Assembly: GCA_024402135.1 (NCBI GenBank)
Contig: JAKSJN010000006.1
Coordinates: 62,001-126,000, forward strand
Direction of reading: 5' to 3'
Length of the DNA: 64,000 nucleotides
Origin: Bacteroidales bacterium
Lineage (GTDB): Bacteria; Bacteroidota; Bacteroidia; Bacteroidales; UBA932
Positions 8,793 through 17,299 of the stretch are shown piece by piece. Every line of letters starts with the position of its first letter. The first letter of the stretch is position 1. The position numbers and the translations under genes were made by a program. The notes under the pieces were generated by a model. The model saw only the letters and a list, made by a program, of their open reading frames with translations. It did no database searches and was not told where the DNA came from.

Positions 8793-9611
8793 ATGACTCA
8801 ACTTGAATCATCCATATATAAAAGCATAGAGGCTCTCGATGCCGTCGATGGCATGGCAGGCGAGGCCAGCGTATCTGTAGACAAGGTAAAAGAGGTCGTA
8901 GAAACAGTCAAATCCATTGTCTTTCCTGGCTTTTTCGGCGCAACTTCCGATCTCCGGACCAAGCTCGAGCTTCTCCATTTCCTGCTCCGCGGCCAGATCA
9001 AGCTTGCACTCGTCGATGATGAGAATGGATACGAGCGTTCCGAGGACCTTTGCTGCAGTTTTATCGAAGGCCTTGCTGAAATAAAGCGGCTTCTTTATAC
9101 TGATGTCCAGGCAATCCAGGACAATGACCCTGCAGTGAAGAACATCAGTGAAGTCATCTCCTGCTATCCGGTGGTCCAGGCAATGCTGCACTATCGTACG
9201 GCACATGCACTTCTGGTCCTTGGAGTCCCTGTCATTCCAAGAATCATGACAGAGCTGGCGCATTCCAGAACCGGTATCGACATCCATCCCGGAGCACGTA
9301 TCGGCGAATATTTTGCCATCGATCATGGTACTGGTGTCGTGATCGGCGAGACATGCATTATCGGTGACCACGTGACTTTGTACCAGGGTGTGACACTTGG
9401 CGCGAAGAATTTCTCATATGACCAGGAGGGCCGTCCTGTCAACAAACCTCGACATCCTATAGTCGAGGACCATGTGACGATCTATTCTAATTCTTCAGTC
9501 CTTGGACGGGTGACCATCGGCCATCATTCCGTCATAGGTGGTAACCTCTGGCTTACCCATGACGTTCCTCCTTGCACGAAAGTTCTTCAGGGACGTGAAC
9601 AAAAAGCCTGA
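8793..9611 (+). CDS. cysE: Serine O-acetyltransferase
   Basis: A 272-residue enzyme that acetylates L-serine with acetyl-CoA, the first step of cysteine synthesis in the cytoplasm. The helical N-terminal domain occupies residues ~1-140; the left-handed beta-helix of hexapeptide repeats follows, with the diagnostic GARIGEYFAIDHGTGVVIGE and DHVTLYQGVTLGAK containing the catalytic Asp-His pair. Length matches the EpsC/SAT group. It has its own -7 box and stands alone: the next gene begins 76 bases later and belongs to the ior cluster. No cysK lies nearby in the window. Confidence 0.93.
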   Translation: MTQLESSIYKSIEALDAVDGMAGEASVSVDKVKEVVETVKSIVFPGFFGATSDLRTKLELLHFLLRGQIKLALVDDENGYERSEDLCCSFIEGLAEIKRLLYTDVQAIQDNDPAVKNISEVISCYPVVQAMLHYRTAHALLVLGVPVIPRIMTELAHSRTGIDIHPGARIGEYFAIDHGTGVVIGETCIIGDHVTLYQGVTLGAKNFSYDQEGRPVNKPRHPIVEDHVTIYSNSSVLGRVTIGHHSVIGGNLWLTHDVPPCTKVLQGREQKA

Positions 9612-9615
9612 TCTG

Positions 9616-9682
9616 TCAGTTGATGTGTTGGATTTGTGATTAAGATTAGCGAACTTTATCGCAAACGAACACTATCAACTGA
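9616..9682. repeat. Nine-base inverted repeat flanking the ior leader
   Basis: TCAGTTGAT at 9616-9624 and its exact complement ATCAACTGA at 9674-9682 are separated by 49 bases and end five bases before the iorA start. They enclose the region that should hold the ior promoter. Either an operator pair, an mRNA structure or chance. Confidence 0.35.
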
Positions 9683-9687
9683 TTCCA

Positions 9688-11298
9688 ATGAAGAAACTCC
9701 TTCTTGGCGACGAGGCAATAGCCCTCGGAGCTATCAATGCGGGACTAAGTGGTGTATACGCCTATCCTGGAACTCCGTCCACCGAGGTTACGGAATTCAT
9801 CCAGGGTAATCCGCTTGCCATAGAACGCGGCATCCATAGCCGCTGGTCCACCAACGAGAAAACTGCCATGGAGGCAGCCCTTGGCATGAGCTACATGGGC
9901 AAACGTGCCATGGTCTGCATGAAGCATGTCGGACTGAATGTCTGCATGGATCCATTTGTCAATTCAGCCATGACCGGAGTGGGCGGCGGAGTAGTCGTGC
10001 TTGTCGCCGACGATCCTTCCATGCATTCCAGCCAGGACGAACAGGATAGCCGCTACCTCGGCTCGTTCGCCATGGTCCCTATACTCGAGCCACGCGATCA
10101 GCAGCAGGCATATGACATGATGGCTTATGCTTTCGAGCTCAGCGAGAAGCGCAGCCTTCCGGTCCTGATGCGTGTGACGACAAGAATGGCGCATTCGCGT
10201 GCTGTAGTCGAGGTTGCAGAGACTGCTGCGCCTCAGAATGAACTGAATTTCAATTCCCAGGCTAAGGACTGGGTTCTCCTGCCTGTAAATGCCCGTCGCA
10301 AGAACGATATACTGGTCGGTCTGCAGCCATCTCTGGAGGCTGACGGCGAAGCATGGAACAAGCTGGCGATAAAGGACAGCAAGCTTGGCATCATCACTTC
10401 CGGCGTCGGCTGGAACTACGTCATGGAGGCATTCGGAGGAGACTGCCCGCATAGCGTACTCCATATCACACACTATCCTCTTCCACATGCGGCAATCGCT
10501 CAGCTTTGCGAGAATTGCGAGACTGTCCTGGTAGTCGAAGAAGGTCAGCCTTTCATCGAAGAGAAAATCCAGGGCATGCTTCCACAGGAACAGTGGAAGG
10601 TAATCGGCAAGCTCAATGGTGCATACCTGCCACGCACGGGAGAACTCTCGCCTGACTCAGTGCGTGAGGCTTTCCGCAGAATCGACGCAGAGGTGACCGG
10701 AACTGAGTATAAGCCTGTACCTGAGGTCGCAAAACCGGAGGTTGTCGTTGCACGTCCGCCTGCACTTTGCCAGGGCTGCGGCCACAGAAGCGTATACGAG
10801 GCGCTTAACCTCGTCCTGAAGGATTATGAGAATCCACGTGTATTCGGTGATATCGGCTGCTATACACTCGGATTCCTTCCTCCATTCCGCGCACTCCACA
10901 GCTGTGTGGACATGGGTGCAAGCATCACCATGGCCAAGGGCGCCGCTGATGCAGGTCAGTTCCCGTCTATCGCTGTAATTGGAGATTCAACCTTCACCCA
11001 CAGCGGCATGACCGGTCTTCTTGACGCAATCAATGAAAACGCAAATATCACGGTCATCATATCCGACAACCTCACTACAGCAATGACTGGTGGTCAGGAT
11101 TCTGCCGGCACAAGCAAGTACGAGGCCATCTGCACCGGACTCGGCGCCGATCCGGCTCATGTACGCGTGGTGGTTCCTCTCCCACAGAGTATGGAGGCCA
11201 TCACCGCGACAATCCGCGAAGAAATCGCATACGAGGGCGTGAGCATCATCATCCCTCGCCGTGAATGTCTGCAAACCCTTAAACGACACAAGAAATGA
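9688..11298 (+). CDS. iorA: Indolepyruvate:ferredoxin oxidoreductase, alpha (TPP) subunit
   Basis: A 536-residue thiamine-diphosphate enzyme subunit that decarboxylates arylpyruvates to aryl-acetyl-CoA with ferredoxin as acceptor, or runs in reverse. The N-terminal pyrimidine domain opens with GDEAIALGAINAGL and YPGTPSTEV; the TPP domain begins at PPALCQGCGHRSVYEAL (~residue 355) and contains the cofactor motif GDSTFTHSGMTGLLDAI. The protein stops soon after IIPRRECLQTL, so it lacks the C-terminal 2[4Fe-4S] ferredoxin domain found in archaeal IorA. It overlaps iorB by four bases and leads a six-gene unit. Confidence 0.92.
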   Translation: MKKLLLGDEAIALGAINAGLSGVYAYPGTPSTEVTEFIQGNPLAIERGIHSRWSTNEKTAMEAALGMSYMGKRAMVCMKHVGLNVCMDPFVNSAMTGVGGGVVVLVADDPSMHSSQDEQDSRYLGSFAMVPILEPRDQQQAYDMMAYAFELSEKRSLPVLMRVTTRMAHSRAVVEVAETAAPQNELNFNSQAKDWVLLPVNARRKNDILVGLQPSLEADGEAWNKLAIKDSKLGIITSGVGWNYVMEAFGGDCPHSVLHITHYPLPHAAIAQLCENCETVLVVEEGQPFIEEKIQGMLPQEQWKVIGKLNGAYLPRTGELSPDSVREAFRRIDAEVTGTEYKPVPEVAKPEVVVARPPALCQGCGHRSVYEALNLVLKDYENPRVFGDIGCYTLGFLPPFRALHSCVDMGASITMAKGAADAGQFPSIAVIGDSTFTHSGMTGLLDAINENANITVIISDNLTTAMTGGQDSAGTSKYEAICTGLGADPAHVRVVVPLPQSMEAITATIREEIAYEGVSIIIPRRECLQTLKRHKK

Positions 11299-11873
11299 AA
11301 CTGGATATTATTCTCGCAGGAGTCGGCGGACAGGGCATCCTGACCGTCGCAGCCATCATCGGAGAGGCCTGTATGAACGAAGGCCTCCTCATCAAGCAGG
11401 CCGAGGTTCATGGCATGAGCCAGCGTGGAGGTGACGTCCAGTCGAACCTCCGTATTTCCGACAGCCATATCTACAGTGACCTTATCCCCAAGGGGGCAGC
11501 CGATGTCATCATCAGCCTGGAGCCTATGGAGGCACTCCGCTATCTCCCATGGCTTAACCCGGAAACCGGATGGATAATCACTTCATCGGCCCGCTTCGTG
11601 AACATTCCTACATATCCTGCCGAAGATGCTCTTGAAGCTGCCTACAAGAATCAGCCTAGAGTCGTAAGCCTGGATGTGGAGAAGCTTGCCAAGGATAACG
11701 GCATTCCTCGTTCTGCTAACATGATCCTGCTGGGAGCTGCCCAGGAGGCTCTCGGTATCGAGTATTCGAAGCTTGAGGATGCGGTACGCAGACTGTTTGC
11801 CCGCAAGGGAGAGGCTATCGTCGAGGCCAATCTCAAGGCTCTCGCAATCGGACGTGACGAAGCAAAGAAATAA
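11295..11873 (+). CDS. iorB: Indolepyruvate:ferredoxin oxidoreductase, beta (gamma-domain) subunit
   Basis: A 192-residue partner of IorA. The opening LDIILAGVGGQGILTVAAIIGEA is the glycine-rich start of the 2-oxoacid oxidoreductase gamma domain, followed by QAEVHGMSQRGGDVQSNLRI, a hallmark of the family. It forms the second half of the active complex in the cytoplasm. The ATG overlaps the iorA stop, implying coupled translation, and the aminotransferase gene begins two bases after the iorB stop. Confidence 0.93.
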   Translation: MKLDIILAGVGGQGILTVAAIIGEACMNEGLLIKQAEVHGMSQRGGDVQSNLRISDSHIYSDLIPKGAADVIISLEPMEALRYLPWLNPETGWIITSSARFVNIPTYPAEDALEAAYKNQPRVVSLDVEKLAKDNGIPRSANMILLGAAQEALGIEYSKLEDAVRRLFARKGEAIVEANLKALAIGRDEAKK

Positions 11874-11875
11874 CC

Positions 11876-13186
11876 ATGAAGATATTCTCAGAAGAACTCG
11901 TTGCGCAGGTTGCGCAGGAACTGCATATCACAGACATCGAGCGGGCTTCCATCGGTGAGGTCCTCCTCATCGCACAGACATTGGAGCAGCGTACCGGCAT
12001 CCCGTTCATCCGCATGGACCAGGGCTCACCAGGCCTGCCTGCCAACATGATCGGCCGCGCGGCAGAGAAGGAAGCAATCGACAAGGGAGTGGGCCAGCAT
12101 TATCCCGCTGCGGCCGGAATTCCTGAGCTCAAGAACGCCACCGAGAAGTTCATCAAGGCATTCATGAATCTGGACATCCCTGCAAAGTGCTGTCTTCCAA
12201 CTACCGGAAGTGTTGCAGCGTCTTTCGGCTCGTTCATCATCTGCACCCAGCTGGATCCGAAGAAACGCAAGGTACTGTTTATCGACCCTGGTTTTCCTAT
12301 CCAGAAGACCCAGCTTCGTGTGATTGGTGCCGAGTGGGAGGAATTCGATATCCATGACTGGCGTGGAGCTGCTCTGGAGGATCGTCTGGAAGCTATAATG
12401 AAGGGTGGAGAGATTGCTGCAATCGTGTACAGCAATCCTAACAACCCTGCATGGATATGTCTTGAGGAAAGCGAGCTTGAGATCATAGGCCGTATGGCTA
12501 CAAAATATGATGCGATTGTACTCGAGGATCTTGCATATTTCTGCATGGACTATCGCCGAGACCTCAGTCATCCTTATGAGGCTCCATACCCACCTACTGT
12601 TGCCCGCTATACAGACAATTACATACTCATGCTTTCGTCGTCGAAGATATTCAGCTATGCCGGCCAGCGTGCAGCAATGGCATGCATGTCCCCAAAGCTC
12701 TTCGACCGTACATATCCAACCCTGGCAGAGCGTTACCATGACGCCGGGCACTTTGGTACCACCTTCATCGCGAACGTGATGTACATGATCACCAGCGGTG
12801 TGACCCACAGTACCCAGTTCGGCTATGCAGCGATGTATGAGGCGGCTGTCCGTGGTGAACTCAACTTCGTGGAGGATACCCGAGAGTATCAGATCCGTGC
12901 GGCCAGGATGCTGGAGATATTCAAGCGCCACGGCTTTACCATGCCTTATGACGCGGACCCGACCATGGGACCTGTAGAGGGTGGATTCTTCTTCACTGTA
13001 GGCTATCCAGGCCTGAAGGGCGGAGAATTGATGAAGGAGCTTCTCTATTACGGAGTCTCTTCCATCTCTCTCTCGACCACCGGCAGCGACCAGCAGGGCA
13101 TCCGTGGATGTACCAGCCGAATGCGGGAGGAACAGTACGCTATGCTTGATGAGCGCATGGCGGAATTCAACAAAGACCACAATTAA
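11876..13186 (+). CDS. Class I/II PLP-dependent aminotransferase, probably aromatic
   Basis: A 436-residue fold-type I aminotransferase. Visible features are the substrate-proximal PGLPAN, the YSNPNNPAW cofactor motif, and the PLP-binding lysine in LSSSKIFSYAGQR near residue 259. Its place between iorB and paaK suggests that it converts Phe, Tyr or Trp to the arylpyruvate used by IorAB, or the reverse. Family membership is clear from sequence; aromatic specificity is inference from the neighbours. Confidence 0.9.
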   Translation: MKIFSEELVAQVAQELHITDIERASIGEVLLIAQTLEQRTGIPFIRMDQGSPGLPANMIGRAAEKEAIDKGVGQHYPAAAGIPELKNATEKFIKAFMNLDIPAKCCLPTTGSVAASFGSFIICTQLDPKKRKVLFIDPGFPIQKTQLRVIGAEWEEFDIHDWRGAALEDRLEAIMKGGEIAAIVYSNPNNPAWICLEESELEIIGRMATKYDAIVLEDLAYFCMDYRRDLSHPYEAPYPPTVARYTDNYILMLSSSKIFSYAGQRAAMACMSPKLFDRTYPTLAERYHDAGHFGTTFIANVMYMITSGVTHSTQFGYAAMYEAAVRGELNFVEDTREYQIRAARMLEIFKRHGFTMPYDADPTMGPVEGGFFFTVGYPGLKGGELMKELLYYGVSSISLSTTGSDQQGIRGCTSRMREEQYAMLDERMAEFNKDHN

Positions 13187-13202
13187 TAAAACGAATAACC
13201 AA

Positions 13203-14501
13203 ATGATCTTCAACCCCGAAAAAGAATGCATGAGTCGTGAGGACCTCCGCAAGCTGCAGAGTGAACGACTTGTCAAGATTGTAAAGCACGCCTATGACAA
13301 CGTGCCTATGTACAAGGAGCGTATGGACGCACTTGGAGTGAAACCTGAGGATATCAAGAGTATCGATGATATCGTCAAGCTCCCATTCACAACAAAGAAG
13401 GACCTTCGCGACTACTATCCAGACAAGCTTTTCGCTGTCCCACGCAGCGAGATTGTCCGTTTCCATGCATCCAGCGGTACAACCGGCAAGCCTATCGTGG
13501 CAGGATACACAGCACATGATGTTGAGAATTGGGCTGAGGGTGTAGCACGCGTTCTTGCTGCCGGCGGCATGTCCAAGGAGGATACCGTCCAGGTCAGCTA
13601 CGGATATGGCCTGTTCACCGGCGGCCTCGGTGCCCATGACGGTGCAACAAAGCTTGGTGCAGCCGTGCTCCCTACAAGTGCAGGAAACACATCAAAGCAG
13701 ATCATGCTCATGGAGGATCTCCAGACCACAGGTCTCTGCTGTACTCCATCATATGCTCTCTTCCTTGCTGAGGAAATCGAGAAGGAGGGCAAGAAGGATG
13801 CTATCAAGCTCAAGAGCGGTTTCTTCGGTGCAGAGCCTTGGACAGAGGGTATGCGCAAGGAACTTGAGGCAAAGCTTGGCATCAAGGCTTATGACATCTA
13901 TGGTCTTACCGAAATCAGCGGTCCAGGCGTAGGTGGTGAGTGCGAGTGCCAGAACGGCACCCACCTCTGGGAGGATATGTTCTACCCTGAGATCATCAAT
14001 CCGGAGACCGGAGAGCAGCTTCCAGACGGCGTCGAGGGTGAACTTGTATTCACTACCCTTGACAAATGGGGAATGCCTATGCTCCGCTACCGTACCCGTG
14101 ACCTTACCCACCTTATTCATGAAAAGTGCGAGTGCGGCCGTACACTCTGCCGTATGGGACGTATCCTCGGCCGTACCGACGATATGCTCATCATCCGCGG
14201 TGTGAATGTATTCCCTTCACAGGTCGAGAGCATCCTGCTCGAGATTCCTGAGTTCCAGGGTCAGTACTACATCACTGTCGACCGTGTCAACAATGTCGAT
14301 ACCTTCGATATTGACGTGGAGCTCCGCGAAGAGTACTACAGCGACGACATCGCTGCCATGAACAGGCTCGCAGACAAGCTCGTCGGACGCATTGTCAGCG
14401 TGATCGGAATCAAACCGAAGATCCATATCGTGGAGCCAGGCAGCATTACGCGTTCAATGGGCAAGGCAAAGCATGTGACCGATAACAGAAAGTTCAAGTA
14501 A
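13203..14501 (+). CDS. paaK: Phenylacetate-CoA ligase
   Basis: A 432-residue AMP-forming acyl-CoA ligase that activates phenylacetate or related aryl acids with ATP and CoA. The phosphate-binding loop HASSGTTGKPIVAGYT lies near residue 92, and the second adenylate motif YDIYGLTEISGPGVGGEC near residue 232; the C-terminal domain contains DMLIIRGVNVFPSQVE, typical of PaaK. The start is the ATG at 13203 (MIFNPEKECMS), matching the family; an open frame upstream to 13104 overlaps the aminotransferase and is not coding. Sixteen bases separate it from the aminotransferase gene. Confidence 0.93.
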   Translation: MIFNPEKECMSREDLRKLQSERLVKIVKHAYDNVPMYKERMDALGVKPEDIKSIDDIVKLPFTTKKDLRDYYPDKLFAVPRSEIVRFHASSGTTGKPIVAGYTAHDVENWAEGVARVLAAGGMSKEDTVQVSYGYGLFTGGLGAHDGATKLGAAVLPTSAGNTSKQIMLMEDLQTTGLCCTPSYALFLAEEIEKEGKKDAIKLKSGFFGAEPWTEGMRKELEAKLGIKAYDIYGLTEISGPGVGGECECQNGTHLWEDMFYPEIINPETGEQLPDGVEGELVFTTLDKWGMPMLRYRTRDLTHLIHEKCECGRTLCRMGRILGRTDDMLIIRGVNVFPSQVESILLEIPEFQGQYYITVDRVNNVDTFDIDVELREEYYSDDIAAMNRLADKLVGRIVSVIGIKPKIHIVEPGSITRSMGKAKHVTDNRKFK

Positions 14502-14513
14502 TATATCAATATC

Positions 14514-14909
14514 ATGATCATCCAGCAGATATCAGTGTTCCTCGAGAACCGCGCAGGTCGTACCGCTGAGGTCGCTAAGATCCTCGCAGAGGCCAATATA
14601 GACATCCAGGCGTACAATATCGCCGAGAGCAATGACTTCGGTGTGTTCAGACTCATCGTGTCAGATACTGAAGGTGCTGTGATTGCCCTCAAGAAGGCAG
14701 GCCTGGCTGTCGTGCTTACCACAGTGCTTTCAGCATCATGTCCTAACACTCCAGGCTCTCTTACCAAGATCCTTGATGTGCTTGCTGCAAAGAACATCTC
14801 GGTGGATTATATGTATTCATACATCCACGGGGATGCAAATCAGGCAATCATCCGCACAAAGGATACCGAGGCTTGCCAGGCTGCGCTCATCGCGGCAGGA
14901 ATCGCATAG
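14514..14909 (+). CDS. ACT-domain amino-acid-binding protein
   Basis: A 131-residue protein made of two tandem ACT-like halves: residues ~1-65 (IIQQISVFLENRAGRTAEVA) and ~70-131 (NTPGSLTKILDVLAAKNISV). ACT domains bind amino acids as allosteric effectors. Stand-alone tandem ACT proteins beside paaK are common in anaerobes, so it probably senses an aromatic amino acid and modulates the pathway; the ligand is not known. It follows paaK by 12 bases and is followed by the thioesterase gene after three bases. Confidence 0.88.
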   Translation: MIIQQISVFLENRAGRTAEVAKILAEANIDIQAYNIAESNDFGVFRLIVSDTEGAVIALKKAGLAVVLTTVLSASCPNTPGSLTKILDVLAAKNISVDYMYSYIHGDANQAIIRTKDTEACQAALIAAGIA

Positions 14910-14912
14910 ACG

Positions 14913-15311
14913 ATGACATTGAAGGAATTCTTCGGCAAGGACCGCTTTGCGGCCGATGCCGGATGCGAGATTGTCGAGGCCTCTGAGGGTCATGCGGTAG
15001 TGCGCATGACTGTTGAGGAACGGCATCTGAATGCAGGCGGAGTCTGCCAGGGTGGAGCTATCTTCACTCTGGCTGACCTTGCCAATGCGGTCTGTACCAA
15101 CAGCCATGGACAGCTGTCCTTCTCAATAAACAGCAATATCTATATCATGCGTTCGGCCAAGGTCGGCGATGTACTGACTGCTGAAGGCGTCGAGGAAAAC
15201 CATCACAAGCTTCCATTCGTGGATGTGAAGGTTAGGAACCAGGACGGCGAGCTCATCGCCATTTTCACTGGCCAGGCATACCGCAAAAATATAGAACTGC
15301 CGATAGACTGA
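14913..15311 (+). CDS. PaaI-family hotdog thioesterase
   Basis: A 132-residue hotdog-fold acyl-CoA thioesterase. The PaaI signature is present: RHLNAGGVCQGGAIFTLADLA, including the HxNxxGxxxGG region with the catalytic Asp in the following helix. In this module it would release free aryl acids from CoA and recycle CoA. It is the last gene of the ior-paaK unit; about 60 non-coding bases follow before the MATE gene, which has its own promoter box. Confidence 0.9.
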   Translation: MTLKEFFGKDRFAADAGCEIVEASEGHAVVRMTVEERHLNAGGVCQGGAIFTLADLANAVCTNSHGQLSFSINSNIYIMRSAKVGDVLTAEGVEENHHKLPFVDVKVRNQDGELIAIFTGQAYRKNIELPID

Positions 15312-15328
15312 AATCCCGGCATTTCGCT

Positions 15329-15336
15329 TATCTTTG
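15329..15336 (+). promoter_or_regulatory. -7 promoter box for the MATE gene
   Basis: TATCTTTG matches TAnnTTTG and lies 36 bases before the ATG at 15373. Confidence 0.45.
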
Positions 15337-15372
15337 CGCCCGCTTAAGAATGACTAAGGTTAGATAAGTGTT

Positions 15373-16710
15373 ATGTTGACAGATGGCTCTTTGAAGAAGA
15401 GATGGCGTCAGCTGTCTCTTCCTCTTCTTGTAGATATCGCGCTCGTGATGATGCTGGGCACGGTGGACACATTCATGCTCGGCAGATACAGCGATGCAGC
15501 TGTAGCTGCAGTCGGTGTCGACAATCAGCTGATGTCGCTGATTTTCCTTGTGTACCAGTTCTTCTCCATGGGCTCAGCCATCCTTTGCTCACAGTATCTG
15601 GGAGCAGGGGAGAACAAACGTCTTGTCCAGGTTGTGGGTCTCTCCCTGATGATGAACTTCATGGTGGGACTTGCAGTAAGTTCACTCATCTATTTCAGGG
15701 CAGAAGGCATCCTGCATCTCATGGGTCTCCGTGAGACACTCATGAGCGAAGGTCTCGTCTATCTCAAGATAACAGGCCTTTTCTCGTTCGCCCAGGCGAT
15801 ATCCCTGGCATTGTCGGCATCGCTCCGAAGCGCAGGAAAGACCAACTACCCGATGATAGTCACCATTGTAAGCAATGTCCTTAACATCATCGGTAACTAC
15901 ATCCTCATATTCGGCAAGTTCGGAATGCCGGCGATGGGAGTCAAGGGTGCTGCCATATCTACAGCGCTGAGCCGTGGCATAGCCATGTGCCTTCTTATCT
16001 TTTTCCATACCAGATTCCACATCAAGAAGTTCCCTCTCAAGTGGTTCCGTCCTTTCCCTGTCGATGAACTCAAGAAACTCGTGAAAGTCGGCATCCCTGC
16101 AATGAGCGAGGAGTTGAGCTACTGCTCCACCCAGCTTGTAGGCATGTATATGATCAACCGGCTTGGTGATGTCCAGCTCGCTACCCGCGCATACTGCTGG
16201 AACATCCTTCAGTACTGCTGTCTGTTCTCGGCCAGTTTCACCCAGGGCGGCTCAATCCTCATCGGCAACCTGATCGGTCAGGCTAAGGAACGCGCTGCCT
16301 ATATCTTCGGCAATCATATGCTGAAGGTCGAACTGAAAGTATGTGTATCTGTTGCAGTCATCATGGCACTCTGCAGCAGGTTTGTGCTCGCTTTCTTCAC
16401 ATCGAATCCCGAGATACTTCATCTGGGAGTCTATGTGTTCTGTATAAACGTTTTTCTCGAGATCGGCCGTACCAGAAACATCTATGCCTGCGGTGCACTG
16501 AGAGCTACCGGAGACGTGATCTACCCGGTTGTTATAGGCATCACATTCCAGTGGCTTATCGCGGTAGGTGTCGCTTGCCTGTTCGGTCTGGTATTCGGCT
16601 TCGGACTCCTCGGCATCTGGTTCGCATGGGCACTTGACGAGAACACAAGAGGTGTCATACTTACCCGTCGCTGGCGTAGCCTCCGCTGGATGGGACGCAG
16701 TTTCGTCTGA
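15373..16710 (+). CDS. MATE-family multidrug/metabolite efflux transporter
   Basis: A 445-residue inner-membrane protein with twelve expected spans arranged as two homologous halves. Family features include LPLLVDIALVMMLGTVDTFMLGRY in the first helices and the half-repeat beginning GIPAMSEELSYCSTQLVGMYMINRLG near residue 238. MATE proteins export cationic or aromatic compounds in exchange for Na+ or H+. It is 60 bases downstream of the aryl-acid module but has its own promoter, so a link to aryl-acid export is only a suggestion. Confidence 0.92.
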   Translation: MLTDGSLKKRWRQLSLPLLVDIALVMMLGTVDTFMLGRYSDAAVAAVGVDNQLMSLIFLVYQFFSMGSAILCSQYLGAGENKRLVQVVGLSLMMNFMVGLAVSSLIYFRAEGILHLMGLRETLMSEGLVYLKITGLFSFAQAISLALSASLRSAGKTNYPMIVTIVSNVLNIIGNYILIFGKFGMPAMGVKGAAISTALSRGIAMCLLIFFHTRFHIKKFPLKWFRPFPVDELKKLVKVGIPAMSEELSYCSTQLVGMYMINRLGDVQLATRAYCWNILQYCCLFSASFTQGGSILIGNLIGQAKERAAYIFGNHMLKVELKVCVSVAVIMALCSRFVLAFFTSNPEILHLGVYVFCINVFLEIGRTRNIYACGALRATGDVIYPVVIGITFQWLIAVGVACLFGLVFGFGLLGIWFAWALDENTRGVILTRRWRSLRWMGRSFV

Positions 16711-16716
16711 TTTGAC

Positions 16717-16724
16717 TATATTTG
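16717..16724 (+). promoter_or_regulatory. -7 promoter box for the FAH-like gene
   Basis: TATATTTG is an exact TAnnTTTG match 20 bases before the ATG at 16745. It supports this start over the long upstream open frame that overlaps the MATE gene. Confidence 0.5.
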
Positions 16725-16744
16725 TACCATCAAACAGACCTGAG

Positions 16745-17299
16745 ATGAATATCGTTGTAAAGACAGCAGACAATCGCTACATAGTACGCCCCGATACTAC
16801 ATGGGAAAGAGACAGCGAAGATTTCTATCCTCCTGAGTTCGTGACTGATCTCAGCTGGAGTCCTGTTCTATTTGTCAGGATCAGCAAGCCTGGACGCAGT
16901 GTCGGCGCCAAGTTTGCCGAGAGATACTACGATCAGGTCGGCTATGGTGTGCTGCTCTATCCCGAGAATCTCATCGACGGTTCTGAGACCGCATTCGCTG
17001 CAGCTTCATGTCTTGACCATACATCTTTCCTTCAGCTTCCGGCAGCGGACAGGATCGGTCTCGCTCCGATATCGCTAGACCTCAAGGCAGGGGAGACCGC
17101 ATTATTCCATCATGAGGGCTTTGATGCGTCATTGATTGCAGCATCCATAGAAGAGGCTACCCGTTACATCTACATACGTAGCGGAGATCTTCTTGCCATC
17201 GAATTGCAGGCACGCAAGCCTCTCGACGTCGAGGGTACACTGGTAGTCACCGGTGACTGTGCCGGTGTACCATCATTCAAGTTCCAGATAATACGTTAA
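16745..17299 (+). CDS. Degenerate fumarylacetoacetate hydrolase-fold protein
   Basis: A 184-residue protein that can be matched by eye to short bacterial FAH-family hydrolases: the stretch LFVRISKPGRSVGAKFAERYYDQVGYGVLL aligns with the family pattern ending in RYYDxxxxGIDFTARD, and the end (GDLLAIELQ..GVPSFKFQIIR) resembles the family C-terminus. The metal ligands appear lost: the usual ExE is replaced by SPVLF, and the Asp of GIDFTARD by Leu (GVLLYPENL). It is probably not a hydrolase. Its 3' end overlaps the convergent binding-protein gene by 27 bases. Confidence 0.65.
   Translation: MNIVVKTADNRYIVRPDTTWERDSEDFYPPEFVTDLSWSPVLFVRISKPGRSVGAKFAERYYDQVGYGVLLYPENLIDGSETAFAAASCLDHTSFLQLPAADRIGLAPISLDLKAGETALFHHEGFDASLIAASIEEATRYIYIRSGDLLAIELQARKPLDVEGTLVVTGDCAGVPSFKFQIIR

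Noticed and set aside
13104..13202. In-frame upstream extension of paaK
   Set aside because: It overlaps the end of the aminotransferase gene and encodes no PaaK-like residues; the family begins at MIFNPEKE.
12026..13276. A 416-codon open frame on the minus strand
   Set aside because: It lies entirely antisense to the aminotransferase gene and the paaK start; its translation is rich in Cys, His and Arg and matches no family. It is a by-product of codon usage on the other strand.
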